Of a DNA stretch of 64,000 nucleotides, positions 9,472 to 17,915 are shown one piece after another (position 1 is the first letter of the stretch; each line of letters starts with the position of its first letter). This DNA comes from Cyanobacteria bacterium FACHB-DQ100. Its GTDB lineage: Bacteria > Cyanobacteriota > Cyanobacteriia > Leptolyngbyales > Leptolyngbyaceae. The DNA is taken from positions 186,001 through 250,000 of the forward strand of contig JACJNW010000028.1 of the NCBI GenBank assembly GCA_014695195.1, given 5' to 3'. A model generated the notes under the pieces. That model ran no database searches. It saw only the letters and a program-made list of their open reading frames with translations, and had not been told where the DNA came from. Position numbers and translations under genes: made by a program.

Positions 9472-9630
9472 ATACCAAATTGATTTTTGAGTGCTACAGA
9501 TCTTGGAAGCCCCCTAAATCCCCCACGTGTGGGGGACTTCAAGCCAAATCTGTTTCGGATTCTCAAAGTCCCCCAGTATGGGGGATTTAGGGGGCGAAGG
9601 ATCTGTCGCATTAATAAATTGATTCGGTAT
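9472..9630. mobile_element. MITE-like element, family A, full-length copy
   Basis: A 159-bp element bounded by imperfect terminal inverted repeats. The left end reads ATACCAAATTGATTTTTGAG...CTACAGATC, and the right end inverted reads ATACCGAATCAATTTATTAA...CGACAGATC. Inside are two G/C-rich inverted cores, CCCCCTAAATCCCCCA...TGGGGGACTT and AAGTCCCCCA...TGGGGGATTTAGGGGGC. It has no coding potential of its own. It fills most of the 393-bp spacer between menB and the oxidase fragment; nothing else was seen in that spacer. Small apparent reading frames through it are repeat translations. Confidence 0.8.
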
Positions 9631-9715
9631 GAAATGACTAGGATGGAATTGTTGAGTCATTCAACCTGAATCTGTCGAGTCTGGCAGATTCTGTAAGTGA
9701 GTTTGTTGGGAGACT

Positions 9716-10030
9716 GTGAGAATGATTCGTTTGTTAGTTGGTATTTTGGCGTTCGTGATTAATCAGGTCTATATCAATTACTACCGAGATGGCAATCTGT
9801 ATATGTTTGATGAGTTCCAAGCCAGCAGAAAGCCTGAAGAGCGCCGTCCCAAGATCGACAATTTGTATGATGTCTTCATGGCAATTCGAGATGATGAATC
9901 AGAGCACGTTAAAACCATGATTGCCCGTCAGCACCCTGATGCACAATTGATGCTACAAAGTCCGCATACGGCTTGCGCGATCGGGGGCACTGCATCCAAT
10001 GAAACCAACGATGAAGCTTTTGCTGCTTAA
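9716..10030 (+). pseudogene. C-terminal fragment of a plastoquinol terminal oxidase (PTOX/AOX family)
   Basis: The 104-residue reading frame starts GTG at 9716. From about residue 20 it reads INYYRDGNLYMFDEFQ, then RRPKIDNLYDVFMAIRDDESEHVKTM. This is the last part of the di-iron alternative oxidase/PTOX family, including the final ExxH iron-ligand motif (ESEH). The first three-quarters of the normal protein, including the other E and ExxH ligands, is missing, and the first ~18 residues (hydrophobic MRMIRLLVGILAFVINQ) do not resemble the family. An active di-iron site is therefore impossible. The left break lies 85 bp after the MITE at 9472-9630, suggesting a deletion associated with the element. 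Identity is strong; the mechanism is inferred. Confidence 0.85.
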
Positions 10031-10221
10031 CTTCAGGGCAGAGCTTCGCTGACACTAGCAGACTGTGAACAAACTATTTCCTTAACGATCGTCTGCATTG
10101 CTGCTAGCGTTACTTTTCAGCTTTTGAATGTGTTGCTTGCTAAGTATCTGCCGGAAGACGAGGACGGCGGTGAACTTTCTCCAGACGGTCGGGTGCTGGA
10201 AATGTTGAGTGAACACACCTT

Positions 10222-10323
10222 ATACCGAATTAAACATAGAATGCGACAGATCATACTCAAAGTCCCCCATTCTGGGGGATTTAGGGGGCGAGAATCTGTC
10301 GCATCCACAAATCAATCTGGTAT
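10222..10323. mobile_element. MITE-like element, family A, short copy
   Basis: A 102-bp element. Its ends are ATACCGAATTAAACATAGAATGC on the left and, inverted, ATACCAGATTGATTTGTGGATG on the right; both lead into CGACAGAT. It contains one core only (AAAGTCCCCCAT...GGGGGATTTAGGGGGCG). Compared with the 159-bp copy it lacks one internal core. The upstream stretch 10124-10221 is open ([24 protein letters not shown]...) but matches no family I know. It may be a gene remnant interrupted by the element. The rest of the 10031-10394 spacer shows nothing else. Confidence 0.78.
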
Positions 10324-10394
10324 TAGAAGGCTGGCTCCTCACAGGGCGGCATGGATTCTTCTCAACCTAGGAAGCATTCGTTCATGTGATTGAT

Positions 10395-10901
10395 TCAATT
10401 TAACGTGAGCTTCACGTCCTCAGTTAAATCCTCAGTTTTGCCTGTCGTTGCCGCCTTGACAAAGCCATAAGCTTTCGCAACCCAACCCGCAGGAGCATCC
10501 CAGTATTCTGCTTTCGTCGCACTCACTTTTAGCAAAGCAATATCAGGCTCATCGAGTTCTTTGGGAAACCAAGCTTTGAGTTCTGGTGTCCAAAGTTCTT
10601 CCATTTTGGCGCGATCGCGCACCAGTTCCGCCGTTCCTGAGAGCGACACATAGCGCTGTTTGTCTGGAGCAGAGAAGCTAACATTCACCTGATGATGGTG
10701 ATTCACTTCAGTGACTTTGTGCGAACTCGCATAGGTAAAAAACCAGAGATCACCATTGGCTTCGACTTCACTATTGACAGACATGGGGCGACTGCGAAGG
10801 CTGCCATCGTCATCGATCGTGGTTAACATACAGAAGTTAATGTCCTTGATGATGTCGCGCAGCTTTTGTAAAGACTGATCAGAGTCGGTTGCAAGCGTCA
10901 T
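10395..10901 (-). CDS. Pyridoxamine 5'-phosphate oxidase-family (general stress protein 26-like) flavin-binding protein
   Basis: A 168-residue split-barrel protein. Motifs are FCMLTTIDDDGSLRSRPM, GDLWFFTYASSHKV, QVNVSFSAPDKQRYVSLSGTAEL and the C-terminal VSATKAEYWDAPAG, typical of the GS26-like branch that binds FMN, FAD or haem-type cofactors. It is too short and too divergent to be biosynthetic PdxH. It stands alone in reverse orientation between the MITE patch and the subtilase locus. The substrate is unknown. Confidence 0.88.
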   Translation of the reverse strand: MTLATDSDQSLQKLRDIIKDINFCMLTTIDDDGSLRSRPMSVNSEVEANGDLWFFTYASSHKVTEVNHHHQVNVSFSAPDKQRYVSLSGTAELVRDRAKMEELWTPELKAWFPKELDEPDIALLKVSATKAEYWDAPAGWVAKAYGFVKAATTGKTEDLTEDVKLTLN

Positions 10902-10987
10902 TTTGTTGGTTCCTTCTTAGCATCATTTCTCACAATGCCGTAATCGAAAGATTTTTTCTCAAACCTTTAGAGAGGAGTTTGGCTCTA

Positions 10988-11059
10988 TCAATTGGCAGAG
11001 GTTGCGTTGAGATCGCTAGTTTTGGCTAAATACTGAGCAGCTTCTTGAAGCTTCGACAT
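10988..11059 (-). CDS. Possible 23-residue small ORF
   Basis: MSKLQEAAQYLAKTSDLNAT... is preceded by GGAGAAAG with about 5 nt to the ATG, a good ribosome site. There is no homolog I recognise. It could be a leader peptide, a remnant, or chance. It is reported because it is the only ORF with a strong Shine-Dalgarno in the 10902-11281 spacer. Confidence 0.22.
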   Translation of the reverse strand: MSKLQEAAQYLAKTSDLNATSAN

Positions 11060-11080
11060 CTTACTTTCTCCACAAAGATA

Positions 11081-11106
11081 TGTTTGCAGTGACGTGTTTG
11101 CAGTGA
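11081..11106. promoter_or_regulatory. Tandem 12-bp direct repeat upstream of the subtilase locus
   Basis: TGTTTGCAGTGA occurs twice with a 2-nt spacer (14-nt period), about 175 bp before the start of the first gene of the 11.3-19.8 kb cluster. It resembles a paired binding site for a regulator. No regulator is known. Confidence 0.4.
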
Positions 11107-11281
11107 GTAACCTAACAGTATCCAGAGGCTTGAGAAGCTGACAGAATATGCTTGTATTTGGCTATCTGCAACAGTACCCGCGTGGGTGATGCCAGAGCAA
11201 CTCTCGATCAGCCACTTTAGATGCAGTTGAAGCAAGCGAACTGCTCACTATTGACCGAATCCCTGCTAGGAGGTCACTGGA

Positions 11282-11923
11282 ATGGAAACCACAATTCCTA
11301 TTTCCATCATGATCGTTGGGCATCCATTGCTTGAATCAGTAACGGTGGCATGGTCGGCGAACACTGGCATGGTTCCGAAAGCGCTTTCTTTTCCATCAGA
11401 AGGAGGGACGACGGAAGCTGAACTGACAAGCGAGAATCCTGCGATCGCTAGGATTCATTGTCAAGCTCAAGTGAACTTTGCCATCGCAAATTGGGAGGTC
11501 ATTCACTGGGACGTGAGCCAATCGGTGCAACAGGGCGGCGATCGTATTGTGATTGATCCGGGACAGTGGATTCAATCTCTCAATCTGCAATTTGAGGTTG
11601 CAGCCATTGAGACAATGGATTCAGTTGAAAGTGTTAATCGCAATCATTTGGTGGTTAACCTAAATTGGCAGTCTCCTCATCTTTCCCGTCCTGTCAAACT
11701 CTCACACCGACTGACACCCAATCAGAGCTGGGACGTGCCGTATCTGCTATTTCCTGAAGAACAGACAGTCTTTACCATTACTGCATTTGGTGTTGTCAAT
11801 CAGCGCTTGGTGAAGATGTTGGCTCAGTCGCTTGAGGTTATGCGATCGCAAAAGCTCCCTTCAACATTGATCTTGCTTGCCAAAGATCAAGAGCTTCAAC
11901 TGTTCGATGCAATGTCTGTATAA
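11282..11923 (+). CDS. Beta-rich protein of the subtilase locus (small carrier of the shared domain)
   Basis: A 213-residue protein of unknown function, with a strong ribosome site (AGGAGGT at 11269-11275). It has no signal peptide, TM helix or cysteine cluster. Nearly the whole protein appears homologous to a domain in the two larger neighbours. The pattern is an ESVTVAWSA strand, ARIHCQAQVNFAIANWEV, RIVIDPGQWIQSLNLQF, a later LVVNLNWQSP, then FTITAFGVVNQRLV. Corresponding stretches in the 674-residue protein are KSVALSCSA, RINYQAQIDFNNAKFPI, ITIKPSARLGRVNIYLY and TFSAMGVIGTKLV. Predicted beta-sandwich. It is the first gene of a four-gene same-strand cluster (48 bp to the next gene). Confidence 0.75.
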   Translation: METTIPISIMIVGHPLLESVTVAWSANTGMVPKALSFPSEGGTTEAELTSENPAIARIHCQAQVNFAIANWEVIHWDVSQSVQQGGDRIVIDPGQWIQSLNLQFEVAAIETMDSVESVNRNHLVVNLNWQSPHLSRPVKLSHRLTPNQSWDVPYLLFPEEQTVFTITAFGVVNQRLVKMLAQSLEVMRSQKLPSTLILLAKDQELQLFDAMSV

Positions 11924-11971
11924 AGTCGCTTCGTTTTAGATACTTTACTTACCACAAACCCAGGAGGTTTT

Positions 11972-13996
11972 ATGGTCTCTAGCCTGTCTTCTCAATATTG
12001 CGTTGCTTTGTCTGGTCAGAAATGGGATGTCGGTAACTTCACGCTTTGGCAAAGCTCAGATGATGATGTCATTCTGTTCAGTCCCAAACAAGCAACCCTG
12101 GCGCGAGATTTTAGAACGGGACGCTATCAAGCTGCAATTAGCCAATTTCGAGTGCAGAAAGATGGAGCTTACAAAACTGTTGGAGGTGGCGCACTCTTTA
12201 CGCTCTCGACAGGGATTGAATTTGATGCAGATACCTATAAGCAAATCGAACAGCAATGGCGTGAGGAAGTTGTTAAATCAGGACGCTCTAAGTCGACCAA
12301 TCCTCGCTTTGTTCCCTTGGTCACTCGCAAAGGAACAGTGGAATTGTTGATTCCTGAAGTGATTGGTAAAGCGAGCCAATCGACGATCGACAACAAAGAA
12401 TTCGGCGTGATTGGTTCTAAGGTGTCTTTGCTGGCAAACTTGACGGCTGAAGGGGCGCAAGCCTTGGCGCAAGCTGTTCGGAATCGGGAGAATACACCGA
12501 TCGGTGCAATGGTACGGTATGAGTATCTGCAATCGATTCCAGAGTGTATTGTCGAAGTGGATGTGAATGGAAGCCGTGTGTTTAAGCATCTGTCCGCTCA
12601 GTTGAAAGCGAGCTACGACGGATGGTTCTACGGTGGCAGCATCGACTTGCAAGCACAATGGGAAAGCATGGTGCGGAATGGTGCCATTTCTGTAAAAGTG
12701 CAAGGCTTGGATAAGTTGCCAGATGGCATGGAGGAAGTCAAACAAAATCTGCTGAATACCTTTATTGATCAGGCATTTAAGAACTTCTTCCCGATGCTGT
12801 TTGAGAAAAAACCAGATGTTAAACCTGCTGAGGCGGGTAACACTTCTGGATGGTTTGGCGGTGCCAATTTCGCGCTGAAATGGCGGAAAGAGTCCGACGT
12901 GACCAATCTTTCCTTGAAGATGGAGTTTAACGGTTTCTCCTGGCTGAAAGGGGCAATGGATACAGGCGCAACGTTCCTTTCTGAGTTGGATGCAAGCTAT
13001 CTCAATGAAGTGAACACCGAGCTAACCTTCCCGTTACTTCTGAGTGTTTCTCCTGATGAGATGGTGAAGTCGGTTGCACTGTCTTGTTCTGCAATGGAAG
13101 ATGGTCGTCCGGTAATGATTCCGGCTTCTGATGTGTTTGGTGCGGATGTTACTTCTAAGCAATATCTACTCACCAGTCAAAAGCCTGATAAAGTGCGGAT
13201 TAACTATCAGGCACAAATTGACTTCAACAATGCGAAGTTTCCAATCATCACCGAGAAGGGTTCGACCACGGGGGCGCAGCCTTCTATCACCATCAAACCG
13301 TCTGCTCGTCTGGGTCGAGTGAATATCTATCTCTACACCTTTGACAGCGACAATCAGATTAACTTAATGCCGGGTGACAAGGATGAATTAGTAGTTAACG
13401 TTTCGGTTGCAGGAACACATCTGAAGAATCCGATCAAGGAATCTGCTCGGATTAAGCCGTTCCCGAATGGAGAACCGATTACATTCACGTATCCAATGCC
13501 CCTTGATGGCACTCAGCCAGTCGTCACCTTCAGTGCAATGGGAGTGATTGGCACTAAGTTAGTCCGCGCCAAAGAACAACCGATTACTTTAACCGAAGAG
13601 TCAATCTTCATCGTGGTGGATAAGAACGGGGTGCGACTGATTTCTAAAGAAGCTGACTTGCCCGAAAGCGATCCGATCGCCGATCGCCTCCTCACAGCAG
13701 GAACCAATCCAGTGATTCACCTGAGCGAATCTGAGAACAAAGAGCCTGAGTCTGAAAAGACCGAACCCAACGGTAATGGAAACGGGAACAAAAAAGCGAT
13801 CGCTGGAACATTAACCGCAGTGGAGTACGGCAAATTTGGTCCAGCACTGTGGATCGAGGAACTCAGCGGCAGCAAGCAGCGCGTCATGCTGCATGATGTG
13901 GAAGAAGCTGATCCGTTTGATGATGAAGGTCGCAAGAAGGTCAAAGTTCTGGTCGATGAAACGGGTTACGCAGAATCGATCGTCATTGAACTGTAA
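11972..13996 (+). CDS. Large multi-domain beta-rich protein of the subtilase locus
   Basis: A 674-residue protein of unknown function, with a clear AGGAGG ribosome site 5-6 nt before the ATG. The N-terminal half (~16-215) begins VGNFTLWQ and contains SKVSLLANLTAEGAQALAQAV; the same order (VGNFLLWA, ATFLLELSEIGTQIWRQAL) is seen in the 624-residue neighbour. Residues ~366-553 carry the domain shared with the 213-residue protein. A charged linker (~583-605, rich in E, S, N, G and K) leads to a small C-terminal beta domain (KKAIAGTLTAVEYGKFGPALWI...). It lacks an export signal. The architecture suggests a structural or binding protein, not a classical enzyme. Confidence 0.75.
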   Translation: MVSSLSSQYCVALSGQKWDVGNFTLWQSSDDDVILFSPKQATLARDFRTGRYQAAISQFRVQKDGAYKTVGGGALFTLSTGIEFDADTYKQIEQQWREEVVKSGRSKSTNPRFVPLVTRKGTVELLIPEVIGKASQSTIDNKEFGVIGSKVSLLANLTAEGAQALAQAVRNRENTPIGAMVRYEYLQSIPECIVEVDVNGSRVFKHLSAQLKASYDGWFYGGSIDLQAQWESMVRNGAISVKVQGLDKLPDGMEEVKQNLLNTFIDQAFKNFFPMLFEKKPDVKPAEAGNTSGWFGGANFALKWRKESDVTNLSLKMEFNGFSWLKGAMDTGATFLSELDASYLNEVNTELTFPLLLSVSPDEMVKSVALSCSAMEDGRPVMIPASDVFGADVTSKQYLLTSQKPDKVRINYQAQIDFNNAKFPIITEKGSTTGAQPSITIKPSARLGRVNIYLYTFDSDNQINLMPGDKDELVVNVSVAGTHLKNPIKESARIKPFPNGEPITFTYPMPLDGTQPVVTFSAMGVIGTKLVRAKEQPITLTEESIFIVVDKNGVRLISKEADLPESDPIADRLLTAGTNPVIHLSESENKEPESEKTEPNGNGNGNKKAIAGTLTAVEYGKFGPALWIEELSGSKQRVMLHDVEEADPFDDEGRKKVKVLVDETGYAESIVIEL

Positions 13997-14008
13997 TCCA
14001 TAACTGGT

Positions 14009-14038
14009 GTGGATGAAAGAATTGCTTCTTTCATCCAC
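14009..14038. promoter_or_regulatory. Perfect 13-bp intercistronic hairpin before the subtilase gene
   Basis: GTGGATGAAAGAA - TTGC - TTCTTTCATCCAC, a perfect 13-bp stem with a tetraloop. It starts 13 bp after the upstream stop and ends 28 bp before the ATG at 14067. There is no T-tract, so it is more likely an RNA-processing or stability element, or an attenuator, than a terminator. Its presence argues that the subtilase starts at 14067, not at the upstream GTG at 14007. Confidence 0.7.
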
Positions 14039-14066
14039 GCCCTTGAGAATAAATGGTGAGCAACCT

Positions 14067-17000
14067 ATGTCTGATGAACGAACAGTCTTAGTTCCTTCAA
14101 ACTGCGAAATTCTCAGTCATGCGAGTACCGAGATTTTGCATACCTATCGCAACGGTGAAGTCTTAGTCCGAACTGCCGCACCGATCGATTCAACAGAAAC
14201 CTTAATCAATTCGGGTGTGTGTTTAGACAGTCGTTTAGACGGTCAAACTAATCGTCTCCTCGAATCTAGTCGATCGCCCTTAGACGCATTCAGCGATCGT
14301 GACATTATCACTGCCTATCTTGAATTAATTGGTCCGCTTGATCCAGATTGGTTATTGATTCTTCAACAATTAGAAATCGAATTACTTCAATTTCAGCCTG
14401 AACATAGCTTTTTGAGCCGAGGTTCTGTCCAAGCTTTTCGGCAGGCATTGAAGCAATATTTTGTGATAGGTGTTGTGCCGATCAGCGCTGAAACGAAGCC
14501 TCAACCGCCAGCACCCGAAAGCGGAGAAGAAGAGGTTTGGATTGTTGTGCAGGATCAGCCCGATCGCACTGCTCTGATTCAAGAACTCAATTCGATTCCT
14601 GAGGTTTCAATTGATCCAAATCAGCCGATCGAGAGTGTTGGATTTTATCTACGTCTGCGGGGTCGGGTTTCTGCTCAAGGACAAGCCGCTCTACTCCAGC
14701 ATCCTCATGTGTTGGCTGTAGAACCTTACAGTCCTGTGCAGCCTGAAGACGAAGTGGCAGGACTGATTTTGGCGGGACAATACAACAGTTTGGGACAACC
14801 TCAAGGATCATATCTGCGATGGTTGGAAGATCATGGCATCAATGGTGCAGGAGTCACGATCGGAATTGTAGATGCAGGGGTTGAAGCAAACCATCCCGCA
14901 TTTACGGGGCGAATTAAGCAACTGAATCCTGATCGCAAATCCTGGCACGGTACGTTTGTGGCGGGTCATGCCGCAGGATGTTATCTAGAAGAAAAAGATA
15001 GCAATCAATTTATCTATGGATTAGGCATGGCTCCCAAAGCGGAGATACTCATTCAAGATAACCAATCGACTCCGATCGCACTCTGTCGCGAAACCGTTAC
15101 CGAGAAAAGCCCATCCGGTCAAATCGGGAGCATCCAGAATAATTCCTGGGGCGCGGGAACTAAAAATCCAATGGATTATGGCTCACAGGAGGCAACCTAC
15201 GATCGTTTAGTCCGCAATGCTGATCCAGATAGTGCGATCGCAAAACCCTTAAACATCTGTTTTTCGGCAGGTAACTCTGGTATCAATGGTTTAACTCGCC
15301 CAAAAGCTGCAAAAAATATCATTGTCACAGGAAATTCAGAAAACTATCGTCCCGCTACTGGCAAAGAACAAAGCGACAGCATCGATCAGCTTTATCAAGG
15401 TCCGCGAGGCAGCAGTTATGGTAATTGTGGGGATGGTCGCATTGCACCGCATCTCGTCGCACCCGGAGAATGGACAGCTTCTGCAAACTATGATTCTAAT
15501 CCGGGCGATCGTGAATATATCAGTTCACAGTTAACTTGGGGAAGCGGCACGTCTGCGGCAAGTCCTAAAACGGCTGGAGCGTGCGCCCTTTTGATTCAAT
15601 GGTGGCGACAACATCACTACAATCAAGACCCATCGCCTGCGCTGCTAAAAGCGATGTTAGTTAATGGTGCTGAACCTTTGAAAGCAGGTGGATTTATCCC
15701 CAATATGCAGCAAGGCTGGGGCAGACTGAACTTAGAGAATGTACTGCGTCCAGATGTTCAACGCATCTATATTGATCAATCTATCCGACTGAAGCAGCGC
15801 GGCGACAATCAGACCTGGAAAATTCGAGTTGCAAATCCGAATCTTCCAGTGAAAGTAACCCTATGCTGGACTGATCCACCAGGAGCATTAGGAACTGGAA
15901 CAAGCACTGCTTCTGCGATCGTCAATAAGTTAGCTTTACGATTAGAAGCAAACGGCGAAACCTATCGAGGCAACCAATTCCAAAATGGATGGTCTTATCA
16001 GGATGGAAGTCGCGATCGTGAAGGGTGGGATAATCTACAAAATATTTTTCTAGCGCCCGGAACTGCAACAGGCACGTTACAGGTCACAGTGACTGCACTG
16101 GAAATTACAACGAATTGCCTCACTGGGAAAATTGATATTCCGCAGCAAGACTTTGCTTTAGTGATTAGCAATGCAACGATCGAGACTGACCAGACTAGCG
16201 TCTTCGTGAGTGTCGATCCAAATACAAACACTCAAACTAAGCCTAAAGATTCAGGAGATTATTGGGCAGGAAGAAACCAAGATCGCCAAAGCGTAGACTA
16301 TGACTGGTGGCAGAAGATTGACAACAATACTAAACCCAAGCCAAAACCTGCAACCCAACAGCAGATCGAAGCTTGGTGGATGAGAGAGGATATTGGATCA
16401 TCTAAGCCGGAAAGCGATCGCGCACTTCCGCCTGCGATCGTCGAATCTTTAGAAGCAAGCATCACGGTCGTTACAGCAGATCAATCGCATCAGATTGTGA
16501 TGGCAAATCGAACCGAATCAGAAAGCAGTCGGACGAACTCATCAGAAGGGCTTGTGACCATGGGAGGTGGCAAAATTGCTGAAAGCACAAAGGATATTAC
16601 TTCACTCCTTCAGTATCCAGTCGATCTAAGCCGTGCATTGCTTCAATTGATGCAGAATTGGACTCAGTTCGGCTCACTTCAGCAGAAGCAAGTTGCAGTT
16701 CTACTGGTCGGAGCAGGAACACGAGTCACCGCAGATGACCTTTTCGCATTACGACGACTCGCACAGTTAGGACAACTCTATCTAATTTCAACAGATGCTC
16801 AGTTGCTATCGTTTCTAGTACAACGGGTACATTACTCTCCTAATCTATTCTGTCGTCTTGCAAAAGATGAGAATGCTTTACCCACTTTACTGCGTGATAC
16901 GATCGTCGAAGCCAGTGGAGGACAGCAATGTGAGATCGAGATGAATTCCATTGTGATTGAGAACAATTGGCTCAGTTACTACAGCTTCAACGTTACACAT

Positions 17001-17891
17001 CTCGATCGTCATCTAACAATCCGATTGCAATTCCCACTTCAGCAAGCGCTACCTAAAATCGCACTTTACCGACCTGGACAAGAGACGATCGAACTCTCCT
17101 CCAGCATTTCAGGCATTCAGGTCACATCGGGTGAGGATTTTTTACAGATAGATTGCGATCGCTCATCTATCAGCGCAGGAGCATGGAAATTGCTGCTCCA
17201 ACAAGCGACACCCGATGATACTTACCGGATTAGAGTTTGGGCATGGACTGATCTCGGTATTTCCATCGACCAAAAAACGCTAAGTGTCTCTGATCAGGAA
17301 CTTGAGTTTCTTATGACGGTTCGGGGTGGTGAGGGAATTACATTCCATCGGCTACAAGGACAACCTCGATTGATTCAGGAAACCACAAGCTCTCGTGAAG
17401 TAGAGTCCGATCGTTTCATCGAAGCAACTGCGATCGCGCCACGGGAAGGACAGCGGCAACCTGAGTCGAGCCGCACCGTTAATGCAGCAGAATTGGGAAC
17501 TGTGATCCGGGTGATGCCCTCTCAGCCAGGAGCCATTGCTCTGGATGTCCCGATGTGGGTTGAAGGCACAGATCCGCAGGGCGTTCAATTCACACGGTTA
17601 ATTCGCCAGAGTTTGCTTCATCTTGAATCTCGATCGCAGTGGCGACAGCGCCTTGTAGAAGCAGCGGAACTCTTTTTCACGTCAGCCCGAATGATTGGTG
17701 TAGAGCGAGAAGCGGAAGCCATTGTTCGCTTAAAGCTTCAGCGCAGCGATCGCACTCGATGGGTTTCTGTTACTTCACCTTCTCTCAGAACTCAATTGGA
17801 GTGGATTTTAAAGCAATCTTGGTCTACGCAGGAATGTTTAGTAGGCATTACAGGTGATGAATTGTTCGGACTCTATCGGGCTTTGAAATAA
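14067..17891 (+). CDS. Giant subtilase (S8 family) with KP-43-like barrel and additional C-terminal domains
   Basis: A 1274-residue serine protease. Residues ~160-245 look like an I9-type propeptide-like domain (EEVWIVVQDQPDRTALIQEL...). The S8 core has the catalytic Asp269 (GIVDAGVE), His294 (SWHGTFVAGH), the oxyanion Asn in FSAGNSG, and Ser496 (GSGTSAASPKTAG). After it comes a jelly-roll domain (VKVTLCWTDPPGA ... FALVISNA) of the kind following KP-43-type proteases. A charged linker with two short DWW/AWW motifs leads to ~850-960, which resembles a degenerate vWA-like fold (KQVAVLLVGAGTRV ... LYLIST). Further beta domains fill the C-terminus. No signal peptide is visible, so action may be intracellular or activation-triggered. 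ATG at 14067 has GGTGAG upstream. Confidence 0.85.
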   Translation: MSDERTVLVPSNCEILSHASTEILHTYRNGEVLVRTAAPIDSTETLINSGVCLDSRLDGQTNRLLESSRSPLDAFSDRDIITAYLELIGPLDPDWLLILQQLEIELLQFQPEHSFLSRGSVQAFRQALKQYFVIGVVPISAETKPQPPAPESGEEEVWIVVQDQPDRTALIQELNSIPEVSIDPNQPIESVGFYLRLRGRVSAQGQAALLQHPHVLAVEPYSPVQPEDEVAGLILAGQYNSLGQPQGSYLRWLEDHGINGAGVTIGIVDAGVEANHPAFTGRIKQLNPDRKSWHGTFVAGHAAGCYLEEKDSNQFIYGLGMAPKAEILIQDNQSTPIALCRETVTEKSPSGQIGSIQNNSWGAGTKNPMDYGSQEATYDRLVRNADPDSAIAKPLNICFSAGNSGINGLTRPKAAKNIIVTGNSENYRPATGKEQSDSIDQLYQGPRGSSYGNCGDGRIAPHLVAPGEWTASANYDSNPGDREYISSQLTWGSGTSAASPKTAGACALLIQWWRQHHYNQDPSPALLKAMLVNGAEPLKAGGFIPNMQQGWGRLNLENVLRPDVQRIYIDQSIRLKQRGDNQTWKIRVANPNLPVKVTLCWTDPPGALGTGTSTASAIVNKLALRLEANGETYRGNQFQNGWSYQDGSRDREGWDNLQNIFLAPGTATGTLQVTVTALEITTNCLTGKIDIPQQDFALVISNATIETDQTSVFVSVDPNTNTQTKPKDSGDYWAGRNQDRQSVDYDWWQKIDNNTKPKPKPATQQQIEAWWMREDIGSSKPESDRALPPAIVESLEASITVVTADQSHQIVMANRTESESSRTNSSEGLVTMGGGKIAESTKDITSLLQYPVDLSRALLQLMQNWTQFGSLQQKQVAVLLVGAGTRVTADDLFALRRLAQLGQLYLISTDAQLLSFLVQRVHYSPNLFCRLAKDENALPTLLRDTIVEASGGQQCEIEMNSIVIENNWLSYYSFNVTHLDRHLTIRLQFPLQQALPKIALYRPGQETIELSSSISGIQVTSGEDFLQIDCDRSSISAGAWKLLLQQATPDDTYRIRVWAWTDLGISIDQKTLSVSDQELEFLMTVRGGEGITFHRLQGQPRLIQETTSSREVESDRFIEATAIAPREGQRQPESSRTVNAAELGTVIRVMPSQPGAIALDVPMWVEGTDPQGVQFTRLIRQSLLHLESRSQWRQRLVEAAELFFTSARMIGVEREAEAIVRLKLQRSDRTRWVSVTSPSLRTQLEWILKQSWSTQECLVGITGDELFGLYRALK

Positions 17892-17915
17892 AACACACTA
17901 CTTTTGGATAAACCT

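Noticed and set aside
9487-9669. Short plus-strand ORF through the MITE at 9472-9630
   Set aside because: It translates the repeat itself (PLNPPRVG...GGFRGR pattern recurs at other copies) and has no independent support.
10124-10393. Plus-strand ORF with [19 protein letters not shown]
   Set aside because: The second half is MITE sequence and the first part matches no family I know; it is described as a possible remnant under the MITE entry instead.
11026-11235. Minus-strand ORF in the spacer before the subtilase operon
   Set aside because: No ribosome site, no recognisable domain, odd composition. A smaller 23-residue ORF with a good ribosome site was listed with low confidence.
12278-12745. 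155-residue minus-strand ORF inside the 674-residue gene
   Set aside because: It is antisense to a gene with a strong start signal and has His/Leu/Arg-rich shadow composition.
14007-14066. Extended N-terminus of the subtilase from the GTG at 14007
   Set aside because: The extension is encoded by the 13-bp hairpin and lacks a ribosome site; ATG at 14067 is better placed.
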